Shown: positions 42,597-52,500 of the stretch, one piece after another
Layout of the letters: each line of letters starts with the position of its first letter
Numbering within the stretch: position 1 is the stretch's first letter
NCBI GenBank assembly: GCA_002685075.1
Contig: NYWO01000108.1
Location: forward strand, 1 to 64,000
Direction of reading: 5' to 3'
Length of the DNA: 64,000 nucleotides
Source of the DNA: Arcobacter sp.
GTDB lineage: Bacteria > Campylobacterota > Campylobacteria > Campylobacterales > Arcobacteraceae
The notes under the pieces: model-generated
What the model saw: the letters and a program-made list of their open reading frames with translations, nothing else
What the model was told of the DNA's origin: nothing
Database searches by the model: none
Position numbers and translations under genes: made by a program

Positions 42597-42898
42597 GTTA
42601 AAAACCTTTTTTTTACTAAATTTAATAATCCATTTACTTCAGATAGATCTGAAGCTTTTATCCAAGCATCAATTCCAAAGTTTTTAAATGCATCATAATC
42701 TTCTTCATCATCAATCATTGCAACTGAAACATACTTTTCTTTACATACTTCAGATTTATTTTCTTCAAATTCAAAAATTGAATCAATATTTATAATGATG
42801 ATATCTGCTTTTTCACTTAATCCACTATGAAAATGTTCAACTTTATGTTCATTATCAAACAATGACTCATCAATTTCACAAAATGTAATTATATTCAT
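42593..42898 (-). CDS. Hypothetical protein, weakly response-regulator receiver-like
   Basis: Alternating beta/alpha pattern: ADIIIINIDS, VSVAMIDDEEDYDAFKNFGIDAWIKASDL. Confidence 0.6.
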   Translation of the reverse strand: MNIITFCEIDESLFDNEHKVEHFHSGLSEKADIIIINIDSIFEFEENKSEVCKEKYVSVAMIDDEEDYDAFKNFGIDAWIKASDLSEVNGLLNLVKKRFLT

Positions 42899-42958
42899 AT
42901 AAAAACTCCTAAACTTCTTTAATACTTTATTCTATCTAAAAAATTATTAATTTCAAAA

Positions 42959-44287
42959 TTATAGTATATACCTAGCTGTATCTACGTTATCTACAATCTC
43001 ATCTAGTTTAACTTCAACTAGATTTTTTGTTATAATTACTTTTTCGCCTTTTTTTTCATCAGCTTCAAAAGAAATGTCTTCAATTACTTTTTCAATAACA
43101 GTATGAAGACGTCTAGCACCTATATCTTCTGTCATTTCATTTGCAGTTACTGAATATTTTGCAAAGGCTCTAATAGAACTATCATCAAACTCTAACTCAA
43201 CCTTTTCTACTGCTAATAACGCTTGATACTGTTTTAATAAAGAGTTTTTAGTATTAGTTAATATTTTATATAAAGCTTCTTCATCTAAAGATTCTAATTC
43301 AACTCTTAAAGGAAATCTTCCTTGAAGTTCTGGTAATAAATCGCTAGGTTTTGATACATGAAATGCCCCTGCTGCTATAAATAAAATATGGTCAGTTTTA
43401 ACTTGTCCAAATTTAGTTTGAACACTACTACCTTCAACAATAGGTAATAAATCTCTTTGAACACCTTCTTTACTTGGATCTTGATTTTGGTTAGTTTTAC
43501 CAGATGCAATTTTATCAATTTCATCTAAAAATATAATTCCACCATTTTGAGCTCTTTTAACAGCTTCAATTCTAATAGCTTCTTGATCTAGTAAAGATTC
43601 ACTAGCTTCATCTCTTAATAAAACCTTTGCATCTTTAATACTTACTTCTTTTTTAATCTTATCTTTATTAAGTCCACCTAACATTTTACTAAGGCTTTCT
43701 TGCATTGAACTCATATCCATTGGCATATTTGAATCTAAAATCTCTACATGAGCTTTCTTAGAAACTTCAATTTCAATTTTTTTATCATCCAATGATCCAT
43801 CAAGAAGCTTTTTTTCCATAACGTTATATGTTTTTATAAATGATTCTTTAGCATTTTGAGTTGCAGTATCAGGTAATGGTGGTACGAGAATTTCTATAAT
43901 TTTTTTATAGACTTCATCTTCAATTTTATCTTTGATTTTATCTTCATACTCTTTTGACACAATATTAATTGATTCATATACTAAATCTCTAATCATTGAT
44001 TCGACATCCCGACCTACAAAACCAACTTCTGTATATTTACTAGCTTCCACTTTTACAAAAGGTAAAGACATCATTTTTGCTAATCTTCTTGCAATTTCAG
44101 TTTTACCAATACCAGTACTTCCTATCATAAGAATATTTTTTGGCATAATTTCTTCTTGTAAAACTGGTTCAACTTTCATTCTTCTATATCTATTTCGTAA
44201 AGCTAATGCAATTGTTTTTTTTGCATTGTTTTGTCCAATAATATAATCATCTAAGTATGCAACAATTTGCTTAGGTGTTAAATCCAT
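42959..44287 (-). CDS. hslU: ATP-dependent protease ATPase subunit HslU
   Basis: LTPKQIVAYLDDYIIGQNNAKKTIALALRNRYRR, IGSTGIGKTEIARRLAK, GIIFLDEIDKIA. Confidence 0.97.
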   Translation of the reverse strand: MDLTPKQIVAYLDDYIIGQNNAKKTIALALRNRYRRMKVEPVLQEEIMPKNILMIGSTGIGKTEIARRLAKMMSLPFVKVEASKYTEVGFVGRDVESMIRDLVYESINIVSKEYEDKIKDKIEDEVYKKIIEILVPPLPDTATQNAKESFIKTYNVMEKKLLDGSLDDKKIEIEVSKKAHVEILDSNMPMDMSSMQESLSKMLGGLNKDKIKKEVSIKDAKVLLRDEASESLLDQEAIRIEAVKRAQNGGIIFLDEIDKIASGKTNQNQDPSKEGVQRDLLPIVEGSSVQTKFGQVKTDHILFIAAGAFHVSKPSDLLPELQGRFPLRVELESLDEEALYKILTNTKNSLLKQYQALLAVEKVELEFDDSSIRAFAKYSVTANEMTEDIGARRLHTVIEKVIEDISFEADEKKGEKVIITKNLVEVKLDEIVDNVDTARYIL

Positions 44288-44293
44288 ACTTTT

Positions 44294-44830
44294 TTAATCC
44301 TCTAATTTCAATAATTTAATATTTTGATTTGTATAAATACAAAGTTCACCTGCAATCATAAGTGATTCTTTTACAACTGCTTCTTCATCTAAATCTGAAT
44401 GCTTTGCAAGTGCCCTAGCAGCTGAAATTGCAAAATTTCCACCTGAACCAATTGAAGCTATACATCCATCTTCTGGTTCAACTACATCACCATTTCCACT
44501 TAAAATAAAAATATGGTCTTTATTAAGTACAATCATCATAGCTTCAAGACGTCTTAAAACTTTATCTTTTCTCCACTCTTTAGAAAATGCAATAACTGCT
44601 TTTAATAAATCACCTTTTGTTGATTCTAAATGTGTTTCAAACATATCATAAAGATTAAAAGCATCAGCAGTACTTCCAGCAAAACCTGAAAGAATTTGAT
44701 CTTTATATAATTTTCTAATTTTTGTGGCATTACCTTTTAAAACTGTATTACCAAAAGTAACTTGTCCGTCACCACCTATTACAGCTTTATTTTTGCCCTT
44801 ATATGCAAGTATCGTAGTAGCATCAAACAT
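44294..44830 (-). CDS. hslV: ATP-dependent protease peptidase subunit HslV
   Basis: [55 protein letters not shown]. Confidence 0.97.
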   Translation of the reverse strand: MFDATTILAYKGKNKAVIGGDGQVTFGNTVLKGNATKIRKLYKDQILSGFAGSTADAFNLYDMFETHLESTKGDLLKAVIAFSKEWRKDKVLRRLEAMMIVLNKDHIFILSGNGDVVEPEDGCIASIGSGGNFAISAARALAKHSDLDEEAVVKESLMIAGELCIYTNQNIKLLKLED

Positions 44831-44834
44831 TCAA

Positions 44835-45281
44835 TTATTCTCCTATGATTATAACTTCCAGTGATGCATGAACTGCATGACCTAATTTACAATCAATAAT
44901 AAAAGTACCTTCAGCTTTGATTTTTTTATCTAATGATAAATTCTTTTTATCAATTTCAATAGAGAATTGAGTATTTAATTCTTCTGAAATTTCTTTATTT
45001 GTAACAGAACCAATTAAATGTCCATTTGCACCTATTTTGTGTTTAATAGTAAGTTTTGTTGCATTTAATTTTTCTGCTAATTCTTTTGCTGCTGCAATTT
45101 CTTCTGCTTCTTTTGCATCTTTTCTTTTTTGCTCAGCTTTATATTTTGCTAATACGTCATTTGTTGCATGTAAAGCTAAACCTTTTCCGATTAAGAAATT
45201 TTTTCCATAACCATCTTTAACTTCTTTAACTTCACCAGCTTTTCCCGTACCTTGTACATCTTTAATTAATAAAACTTTCAT
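44835..45281 (-). CDS. rplI: 50S ribosomal protein L9
   Basis: [37 protein letters not shown]. Confidence 0.96.
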   Translation of the reverse strand: MKVLLIKDVQGTGKAGEVKEVKDGYGKNFLIGKGLALHATNDVLAKYKAEQKRKDAKEAEEIAAAKELAEKLNATKLTIKHKIGANGHLIGSVTNKEISEELNTQFSIEIDKKNLSLDKKIKAEGTFIIDCKLGHAVHASLEVIIIGE

Positions 45282-45365
45282 ATTTACTCCATATATCTAA
45301 ATTAGCGGTATTTTACTATAATTTATATGAAGTAAGTATAAATCATAATACTCTTGGTATTTTAA

Positions 45366-46007
45366 TTAACTTGCAATATCAAGAGTATTAGGCAAATTTT
45401 GTCTAATATTCCTTTTTTTAACATAATTATTTAAACCTATATGATTATTATATCCTAAAAGTTTTGCAATTTTTCTAACAGATAATCCAACTGATAATAA
45501 CTCTTCAATTTTATCTCTTTGCTTATCAAATTTAGATTTTTGAATGGTTCCTACAGGTTTACCTAAAGCAACACCTGATAATTTTTTTGCACTTAATGCT
45601 TCTTTTGTTCTTAGACTCATTAAGTCTTTTTCTAATCCAATAGTCATAGAAATCATACCTAGAATCATTTGAGTTAACATATCTTTATCATCAACTAAAT
45701 CAAGATTTTGCTTAACTACTAATATTCGTATTTTATTAGTTAAAAGAAATTTAACAATTTCTAAAATAGTTTCAATTGTTCTTCCAAATACATTTAAATC
45801 ATAAACAATAAGTGTTGAGTTTTTTTCACAGTTTTTTAGTAATTCTAGAATATTTTTTTCATCACTAGGAGTACTAATATCAATCTCTATATTTTTGTAA
45901 ATTTCAATATTATGTTTTTTTACATAATTATTTAAAATATCTTTCTGTTCTTCTGTATATTTCTCATTATTCTTGTTTATTCTCATATATATGAAAACAT
46001 TTGACAT
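45366..46007 (-). CDS. Serine-recombinase-fold protein with degenerate catalytic site
   Basis: Resolvase-like N domain (VFIYMRINKNNEKYTEEQ, TLIVYDLNVFGRTIETILEIV) and C-terminal HTH (LLSVGLSVRKIAKLLGYNNHIGLNNYVKKRNI). Confidence 0.82.
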   Translation of the reverse strand: MSNVFIYMRINKNNEKYTEEQKDILNNYVKKHNIEIYKNIEIDISTPSDEKNILELLKNCEKNSTLIVYDLNVFGRTIETILEIVKFLLTNKIRILVVKQNLDLVDDKDMLTQMILGMISMTIGLEKDLMSLRTKEALSAKKLSGVALGKPVGTIQKSKFDKQRDKIEELLSVGLSVRKIAKLLGYNNHIGLNNYVKKRNIRQNLPNTLDIAS

Positions 46008-46250
46008 GATTTATTCCTTAACATTAAGTATATTTTTAATATATAAAGTTACATAGTGTTTCGTTTATATATATAAAATTTATACAAAATGTTAACAAAT
46101 TATTATTAATTTAAACTTAATTTTTAATTAATCAATGCCATATTTAGACACTTTATAGAATATGTCTTTACACATATTATTATACAGTTTGAATTAAAAG
46201 TCTTTTTTTGATATTATCTTTTTGAATATATGTAAACAGAAAGGTATCTT

Positions 46251-46805
46251 TTGAAAATTACTGTTGGAATCTCAGGAGCAAGTGGAGCTAATTTAGGTCT
46301 TAATTTTGTTAAAAAACTTCCTAAAAATATTGAAGTTTTTTTAGTACTTTCTAAGAGTGCAAAAATTGCATTAAAATTAGAAAATGGAATTTCTGTAAAA
46401 AAAACTTTTGAACAATATCCAAATGTCAAAATATTTTTAGATAGTAATATTGCTGCACCAATTGCATCTGGCTCATTTAAAGTGGATAAAATGATTATCA
46501 TTCCATGTTCAATGAATACACTTGCAAAATGTACTGTTGGAATTTCTGATTCATTGATTACAAGGGCTTTTACAGTAATGTTAAAAGAAAAAAGAGATAT
46601 AGTTCTTGCACCTAGAGAAATGCCCCTTAATTCAATTGCTTTAGAAAACATGTTAAAATTATCTACCTTAGGAGTAATTATAGCTCCTCCTGTTCTTGGA
46701 TATTATTCAAGTCAACAAACTCTAGAAGAAATGGAAAGTTTCTTAATTGGTAAATGGTTTGATTTACTAAAAATTGACAATAACTTATATGAAAGATGGA
46801 AATAA
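46251..46805 (+). CDS. ubiX: Flavin prenyltransferase UbiX (TTG start)
   Basis: ITVGISGASGANLGLNFVKKL, MIIIPCSMNTLAKCTVGISDSLITRA, RDIVLAPREMPLN. Confidence 0.93.
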   Translation: MKITVGISGASGANLGLNFVKKLPKNIEVFLVLSKSAKIALKLENGISVKKTFEQYPNVKIFLDSNIAAPIASGSFKVDKMIIIPCSMNTLAKCTVGISDSLITRAFTVMLKEKRDIVLAPREMPLNSIALENMLKLSTLGVIIAPPVLGYYSSQQTLEEMESFLIGKWFDLLKIDNNLYERWK

Positions 46806-46806
46806 A

Positions 46807-47298
46807 ATGCCTAAAAATTTAAATACGAAAGAGTCATATAAAAAAGCTATCTATAGTGGTACTTTTGACCCCATTACAAATGGACATTTAGATATTATAA
46901 GCCGTGCTGCAAATATATTTGATGAAGTAATAATTGCAGTTGCGAAAAGTGAAAGAAAAAAGCCTATGTTTACACAAGAAGAAAGAGTAAGGTTTTCAAT
47001 AGCAGCAACAGAACATTTACCAAATGTACGAGTTGAAGGCTTTGATACTTTACTTGTGGATCTAGCTACACAATTAGATGTAAATACTATCATTAGAGGA
47101 CTTCGTGCTGTTTCAGATTTTGAGTTTGAACTACAGATGGGTTATGCAAATGCATCAATTAATGATAAAATTGAAACTCTTTATTTAATGCCTACACTAG
47201 AGAATGCCTTTGTTTCTTCTACAATTGTAAGAGAAATTATAAGATTTGATGGGAAGTTTCAACACTTAGTACCTAAAGAAGTTTTAGAATGTATGTAG
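46807..47298 (+). CDS. coaD: Phosphopantetheine adenylyltransferase
   Basis: KAIYSGTFDPITNGHLDIISRAANIFDEVIIAVA, NTIIRGLRAVSDFEFELQM. Start set at ATG 46807; the track start 46774 lies inside ubiX. Confidence 0.95.
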   Translation: MPKNLNTKESYKKAIYSGTFDPITNGHLDIISRAANIFDEVIIAVAKSERKKPMFTQEERVRFSIAATEHLPNVRVEGFDTLLVDLATQLDVNTIIRGLRAVSDFEFELQMGYANASINDKIETLYLMPTLENAFVSSTIVREIIRFDGKFQHLVPKEVLECM

Positions 47299-47855
47299 TT
47301 GTTGAAGGAATTGACACTGCTGGAAAATCTACACAGTTAGATTTATTACAACAAAAACATCCAAATGCAATTTTCACTAAAGAACCAGGTGGGACTGATA
47401 TTGGTTTGAAATTACGTTCAATGGCACTTAATGGAGAAGCGAAATCTCCAATTGCTGAAATGTTTTTGTTTTTAGCTGATAGGGCTGAACATATTGAAGA
47501 AGTAATACTTACAAATAAAGAAAAATTAGTAATCTCAGATAGATCAATGATTTCTGGAATTGCATATGCATCAGCCTTTCCATTAGAAAAAATGATTGAA
47601 CTAAATCTATTAGCAACAAACAATATATTACCAAGCCATATAATTTTATTAGAACTATCAGCTTCAGAACTTAAATATAGGCTTTCACAAAAAGAAAATG
47701 ATGCAATTGAATTACGTGGAATTGAGTATTTAATGAATATTCAAAGTAGAATGAAAGAAACAATAATTAAACTAGGAATAAACCATCTATTTATAGATGC
47801 AAGCCTAAAAATAGAAGAAATAGAAGAACAAATAGGAGATTTTTTAAATGAGTAA
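47289..47855 (+). CDS. tmk: Thymidylate kinase
   Basis: MYVVVEGIDTAGKSTQLDLLQQKHPNAIFTKEPGGTDIG, LVISDRSMISGIAYA. Confidence 0.95.
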   Translation: MYVVVEGIDTAGKSTQLDLLQQKHPNAIFTKEPGGTDIGLKLRSMALNGEAKSPIAEMFLFLADRAEHIEEVILTNKEKLVISDRSMISGIAYASAFPLEKMIELNLLATNNILPSHIILLELSASELKYRLSQKENDAIELRGIEYLMNIQSRMKETIIKLGINHLFIDASLKIEEIEEQIGDFLNE

Positions 47856-49083
47856 AGTTGAAAAGAAAGCAATAATACAAAGTCTTAGAGGTATGAAAGA
47901 TATTGTAAATGATGAAAGTGCATTATTTACATATTTTGTTGATAATGCTTCCTCTATTGCGAAAAGATATGGATTTTCATATATGGAAACGCCAATTTTA
48001 GAAGAAACAGCTTTATTTAAAAGATCAGTTGGTGAAAGTTCAGATATTGTAAATAAAGAGATGTATAACTTTACAGATAAAGGTGAACATGAAGTTTGCT
48101 TAAGACCTGAGGGAACAGCAGGTGTTGTTAGACATTTTGTACAAAAGAAACTAGATCGTGCTGGTGGAACACAAAGATGGTACTATTATGGACCTATGTT
48201 TAGATATGAAAGACCTCAAAAAGGTAGATTAAGAGAGTTTCATCAGTTTGGTTGTGAAGTATTTGGAGTGGCTTCAGTTATTGAAGATGCAAATATTATT
48301 ATGATGATTAAAGAGATTTTAGACTTCTTTGGAATTGGTTTCAAATTACAGTTAAATTCACTTGGTGATGAAAATTGTATGCCTCAATATAAAGAAAATC
48401 TTGTAAAACACTTAACTTCTTTTAGAGATGAATTATGTGAAGACTGTCAGGTAAGAATTGATAAAAATCCTATTAGAGTCCTTGATTGTAAAAATGAAAA
48501 CTGTCAATTAAAGTTATCCAATGCGCCTAAAATTACTAATAATCTATGTGATTCATGTAATACAGATTTTGAAAAACTAAAAGAAATTTTAGATTTTAAC
48601 GGTGTTGAATATGAGATTGACACAAACCTTGTACGAGGTTTAGACTATTATTCTAAAACTGCTTTTGAGTTTGTTTCTAATGAAATTGGAGCACAAAGTG
48701 CAATTGCTGGTGGTGGAAGATATGATAAACTTGTTGAATATTTAGGTGGTCGCCCAACTCCTGGTATTGGTTTTGCTATTGGAATTGAAAGATTATTAGA
48801 ACTTGTAAAAATGAAAGAATCAAAAGAAGATACTATTTATATGGGTTCACTAGATGAAGCTTCTTTTAATACAGTTTTAAAAGTTGCAAATATAAAAAGA
48901 AAAACAACAAAAACAATAGTAGAGTATACACCAAGAGCTTTTGGAAAGCATTTTAAACTAGCAGAAAAAGTAAATGCTAATATATTTGCTGTAATTGGAG
49001 AAAAAGAACTTCAAGAGGGAACTATCTATGTTAAAAACTTAGATACTAAAGAAGAAAAAACTATTAAATTAGAGGAATTCTAA
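47848..49083 (+). CDS. hisS: Histidyl-tRNA synthetase
   Basis: LRPEGTAGVVRHFVQ, GPMFRYERPQKGRLREFHQFGCEVFG, VRGLDYYSKTAFEF. Confidence 0.97.
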   Translation: MSKVEKKAIIQSLRGMKDIVNDESALFTYFVDNASSIAKRYGFSYMETPILEETALFKRSVGESSDIVNKEMYNFTDKGEHEVCLRPEGTAGVVRHFVQKKLDRAGGTQRWYYYGPMFRYERPQKGRLREFHQFGCEVFGVASVIEDANIIMMIKEILDFFGIGFKLQLNSLGDENCMPQYKENLVKHLTSFRDELCEDCQVRIDKNPIRVLDCKNENCQLKLSNAPKITNNLCDSCNTDFEKLKEILDFNGVEYEIDTNLVRGLDYYSKTAFEFVSNEIGAQSAIAGGGRYDKLVEYLGGRPTPGIGFAIGIERLLELVKMKESKEDTIYMGSLDEASFNTVLKVANIKRKTTKTIVEYTPRAFGKHFKLAEKVNANIFAVIGEKELQEGTIYVKNLDTKEEKTIKLEEF

Positions 49084-49085
49084 TA

Positions 49086-50891
49086 TTGAATAATTATGGA
49101 GTTGATATATGGAGTGATGACAACTTCATAATTGAAGAGGGATATGCAAAAGTAAATTATCAAAGTAAACCTTCACTAATATCTATAGTTAAGGAAGTAA
49201 GAGATCAAGACTTTAAAGGTCCCTTACTTTTAAGATTCCCTCATATAACTAAAAAACAAATAACTACACTTTATGATACTTTTAATACAAGTATTGATGA
49301 ATATAATTACTGTGGAACATTTAACGCAGTCTTCCCTTTAAAGGTAAATCAGCTTCCTACATTTATTCATCCACTTATACAAAATGGAAAAGAATTTAAC
49401 TATGGATTAGAAGCAGGAAGTAAAGCAGAACTTGTAATTGCAATGACGTATAATAACCTTAACTCCCCTATTACAGTTAACGGCTTTAAAGATAAAGAGA
49501 TGATTCATTTAGCTTTTATTGCAAAGAGCAAGGGCCATAATATAACACTTATTATTGAAGGCTTAAATGAGCTAGAAACAATAATAGGTGTACAAGAAGA
49601 AACACATCTTCCTTGTCCAAATATTGGATTAAGAGTTAGACTTCATAGTGGTGGTAGTGGTATTTGGGCAAAAAGTGGTGGAATTAATTCTAAGTTTGGA
49701 TTAACATCAACTGAGATACTAGAAGCTTATGAAATGATTAAGAAAAATGATATGATCGAGTTCTTAACAATGATTCATTTTCATATTGGTTCAGCTATGA
49801 ACTCAATTAAGCCATTAAAAAAAGCATTAAGAGAATCTGGTCACATTTATGCAGAACTTAAAAACTTAGGAGCAGTTAATTTAAATGCCATAAATATTGG
49901 TGGTGGTTTAGCAGTTGAGTATAGTGCTTATGAAAGAAATAGATTTTATTCATTAAGAGAGTTTGCAAGTGATGTAATATTTACATTAAAAGATATTGCT
50001 AAACAAAAAGGTGTTGAAGAGCCAAATATTTTTACAGAATCTGGAAGATTTATTTCTGCAGCCTCTACTGTATTAGTAACTCCTGTTTTAGAACTTTTTT
50101 CTCACGAATATGATTTAGCGCATTTAAAACTAAAAGAGACTAACCCTCCTTTGATTGAAGAGTTAAATTTACTTTTTAAAGATATGATTAAAAAAACATC
50201 TTATGAATATATGCATGATGCAATTGACCATATGGAATCATTATTAACACTATTTGATTTAGGATATATTGATTTACAAGATAGATCAAATGCAGAAATA
50301 TTAACTCATCAAATTATAAAAAAAGCTATTTCACAACTAGAAGTGGAAGACTATGAGGAACTTAAAAAACTTGATGAAAATATACAAGAAAAATATTTAC
50401 TAAATTTTTCTATGTTTCAGTCACTTCCAGATTATTGGGGAATAGACCAAGAATTTCCAATTATGCCTTTAACTCATCTTGATAAAAAACCTACAAGATC
50501 TGCATCTTTATGGGATATTACTTGTGATAGTGATGGTGAATTACCTTTTGATTCAAAAAAAGCTTTATATTTACATGACATTAATTTAAATAAAGAAGAG
50601 TATTTCTTAGGTTTCTTTAATGTAGGAGCATATCAAGATACTCTAGGAATGAAACACAATCTATTTTCACATCCTACTGAAGTAAATGTAGTTTTTAAAG
50701 ATGGCAAAGTTTCACTAGAAAAAATTATTGAATCACAAACTATTATAGATATTCTTGAAGATATTGATTATGATACAAGTGACATTAAAAACAGACTTAA
50801 AGAAAATTTAGATATAAACACATACAAAATATTAGAAAAGTATTTAAATGAGAATAATTATTTAAAAACAATTTGGAGTTATAATGACTAA
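49086..50891 (+). CDS. speA: Biosynthetic arginine decarboxylase (TTG start)
   Basis: NYCGTFNAVFPLKVNQLPTFIHPLIQNGKEFNYGLEAGSKAEL, LRVRLHSGGSGIWAKSGGINSKFGLT. Confidence 0.95.
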   Translation: MNNYGVDIWSDDNFIIEEGYAKVNYQSKPSLISIVKEVRDQDFKGPLLLRFPHITKKQITTLYDTFNTSIDEYNYCGTFNAVFPLKVNQLPTFIHPLIQNGKEFNYGLEAGSKAELVIAMTYNNLNSPITVNGFKDKEMIHLAFIAKSKGHNITLIIEGLNELETIIGVQEETHLPCPNIGLRVRLHSGGSGIWAKSGGINSKFGLTSTEILEAYEMIKKNDMIEFLTMIHFHIGSAMNSIKPLKKALRESGHIYAELKNLGAVNLNAINIGGGLAVEYSAYERNRFYSLREFASDVIFTLKDIAKQKGVEEPNIFTESGRFISAASTVLVTPVLELFSHEYDLAHLKLKETNPPLIEELNLLFKDMIKKTSYEYMHDAIDHMESLLTLFDLGYIDLQDRSNAEILTHQIIKKAISQLEVEDYEELKKLDENIQEKYLLNFSMFQSLPDYWGIDQEFPIMPLTHLDKKPTRSASLWDITCDSDGELPFDSKKALYLHDINLNKEEYFLGFFNVGAYQDTLGMKHNLFSHPTEVNVVFKDGKVSLEKIIESQTIIDILEDIDYDTSDIKNRLKENLDINTYKILEKYLNENNYLKTIWSYND

Positions 50892-51636
50892 AGAAAATGA
50901 AAAAGAAGAAGAGAATAGTATTTCTTTTTGGGCTCAAATAAAAGAGGACTTTGTTGTTCCTAAATTAAATGATCCTGCACTTGATTCAAATATTGAACTA
51001 TTTTTTAACTACCCAGGTGTTTGGGCTATTATTAACCATAGGATTACAAATAAATTATATATAAATGGTTGGAGAAGAACAGCAAGAGTATTAGGAGGAA
51101 TATCTTCTTTATTTACAAAGACAGATATTCATCCCGCTGCAACGATAGGTAGACGAGTATTTATTGATCATGCAATTGGTGTTGTAATTGGTGCAACTAC
51201 TATTATTGAAGATGATGTATTAATTTATCAAGGGGTAACTCTAGGTGGTGTTAGTTTAGATAAAGGTAAACGACATCCAACTGTAAAATCAAATGCAGTT
51301 ATTGGAAGTGGTGCAAAAGTTTTAGGGAATATTACTATTGGTAAAAACTCTAAAGTTGGGGCTAACTCAGTTGTTGTTTGTGATGTTCCAAAAAACTCTA
51401 CAGCTGTTGGAGTTCCGGCAAAGATTCTAAAAAGAGATAATAAAGACTGCAAATTCACACATGATGATTTACCAGATATCAATAAAGAAATGTTTAAATA
51501 TTTAATTGAAAGAATTCATGTTTTAGAAACTGCTGTTAAAGAAGAAGATGGCATTGATGTAAGTAAAAAAGATAAAAAACTTGAAGATGATTATAATAAA
51601 TTCATAAATGCAATGAACTCAATAAAAAAGAAATAA
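50884..51636 (+). CDS. cysE: Serine O-acetyltransferase
   Basis: DIHPAATIGRRVFIDHAIGVVIGATTIIEDDVLIYQGVTLGGVSLDKGKRHPTV, left-handed beta-helix. Confidence 0.95.
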   Translation: MTKENEKEEENSISFWAQIKEDFVVPKLNDPALDSNIELFFNYPGVWAIINHRITNKLYINGWRRTARVLGGISSLFTKTDIHPAATIGRRVFIDHAIGVVIGATTIIEDDVLIYQGVTLGGVSLDKGKRHPTVKSNAVIGSGAKVLGNITIGKNSKVGANSVVVCDVPKNSTAVGVPAKILKRDNKDCKFTHDDLPDINKEMFKYLIERIHVLETAVKEEDGIDVSKKDKKLEDDYNKFINAMNSIKKK

Positions 51637-51641
51637 CATAA

Positions 51642-52373
51642 ATGTATGATTTAGCTGTTTTTGGAATTATAACTGGTTTTATATCAGGCTTTTTCGGAGT
51701 TGGGGGAGGTATGATTTTAGTACCAATGCTTTTAGTCTCTGGTTTTGTAATGAAAGAAGCAGTAGCTATCTCTATTATGCAAATGGTATTTTCATCAATA
51801 TATGGTTCATTTTTAAATTCAAAGAAATTTACAAATGTAATTAAAGATGGAATTATAATAGGTATTGGTGGTTTTGTAGGTGGCTTACAAAGTGGATATA
51901 TTGTAACAAATGTATCTAATGAATTTTTACAATATCTATTTATTCTAATTTTATTTTACTCAATAATAAAAATATTTATAACTCCAGCAGAACATGATTG
52001 TGATCAAAGATCAAAGAACAAACTTACACTATTTATTATCGGTTTCTTTACAGGACTGCTTGCTATGAGTATTGGAGTTGGAGGTTCTGTAATATTAACT
52101 CCTATTTTAATAGGTTTTTTAAAGTATGACTTAAAAGCAGCAACTGCACTTGGACTGTTCTTTGTAATATTTTCATCAATTGCTGGATTTACTTCTTTAT
52201 CATTAAGTGGACATATGCTTTATACCGAAGGTGCTATTATTGGTATTTGTTCTTTAATAGGTGTTTATTTTGGAATTTTGCTTAAAAATAAAGTTCACTC
52301 TAATTCATATAAAAAATATATTCTAGTTTTAAATACTATTATATTAGTAACTATGATTTATAAAACATTTTAA
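51642..52373 (+). CDS. TauE/SafE-family membrane transporter
   Basis: GFISGFFGVGGGMILVPMLL and repeated GFFTGLLAMSIGVGGSVILTPILI. Confidence 0.9.
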   Translation: MYDLAVFGIITGFISGFFGVGGGMILVPMLLVSGFVMKEAVAISIMQMVFSSIYGSFLNSKKFTNVIKDGIIIGIGGFVGGLQSGYIVTNVSNEFLQYLFILILFYSIIKIFITPAEHDCDQRSKNKLTLFIIGFFTGLLAMSIGVGGSVILTPILIGFLKYDLKAATALGLFFVIFSSIAGFTSLSLSGHMLYTEGAIIGICSLIGVYFGILLKNKVHSNSYKKYILVLNTIILVTMIYKTF

Positions 52374-52407
52374 ATAGCTTTGTAACTAAGTTGTAATTAA
52401 AATTTAG

Positions 52408-52476
52408 TATAATTTCATTACAGACATTAATTTAGATAAAAAAGATTACGCGAACGATCTTTTTTATCTTCTTTTT
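52408..52476 (+). ncRNA. Candidate promoter + hairpin/terminator unit (possible small RNA)
   Basis: TATAAT at 52408-52413; then GATAAAAAAGAT (52435-52446) / ATCTTTTTTATC (52457-52468), perfect 12-bp stem, followed by TTCTTTTT. Confidence 0.3.
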
Positions 52477-52500
52477 AAATACAACTGCAATTGTATTTAA
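52475..52500 (-). terminator. Inverted repeat overlapping the stop of the aconitase-like gene
   Basis: TTAAATACAA-ctgcaa-TTGTATTTAA, 10-bp perfect stem. Confidence 0.5.

Noticed and set aside
43932-44246. 104-aa + strand ORF in hslU
   Set aside because: Antisense shadow of the HslU Walker A region.
45366-46250. Mobile element or invertible promoter around the recombinase-like gene
   Set aside because: No flanking inverted repeats, target duplications or cargo genes seen; catalytic residues are missing and flanks are core genes.
46214-46651. 145-aa minus-strand ORF over ubiX
   Set aside because: Mirror of conserved ubiX coding sequence.
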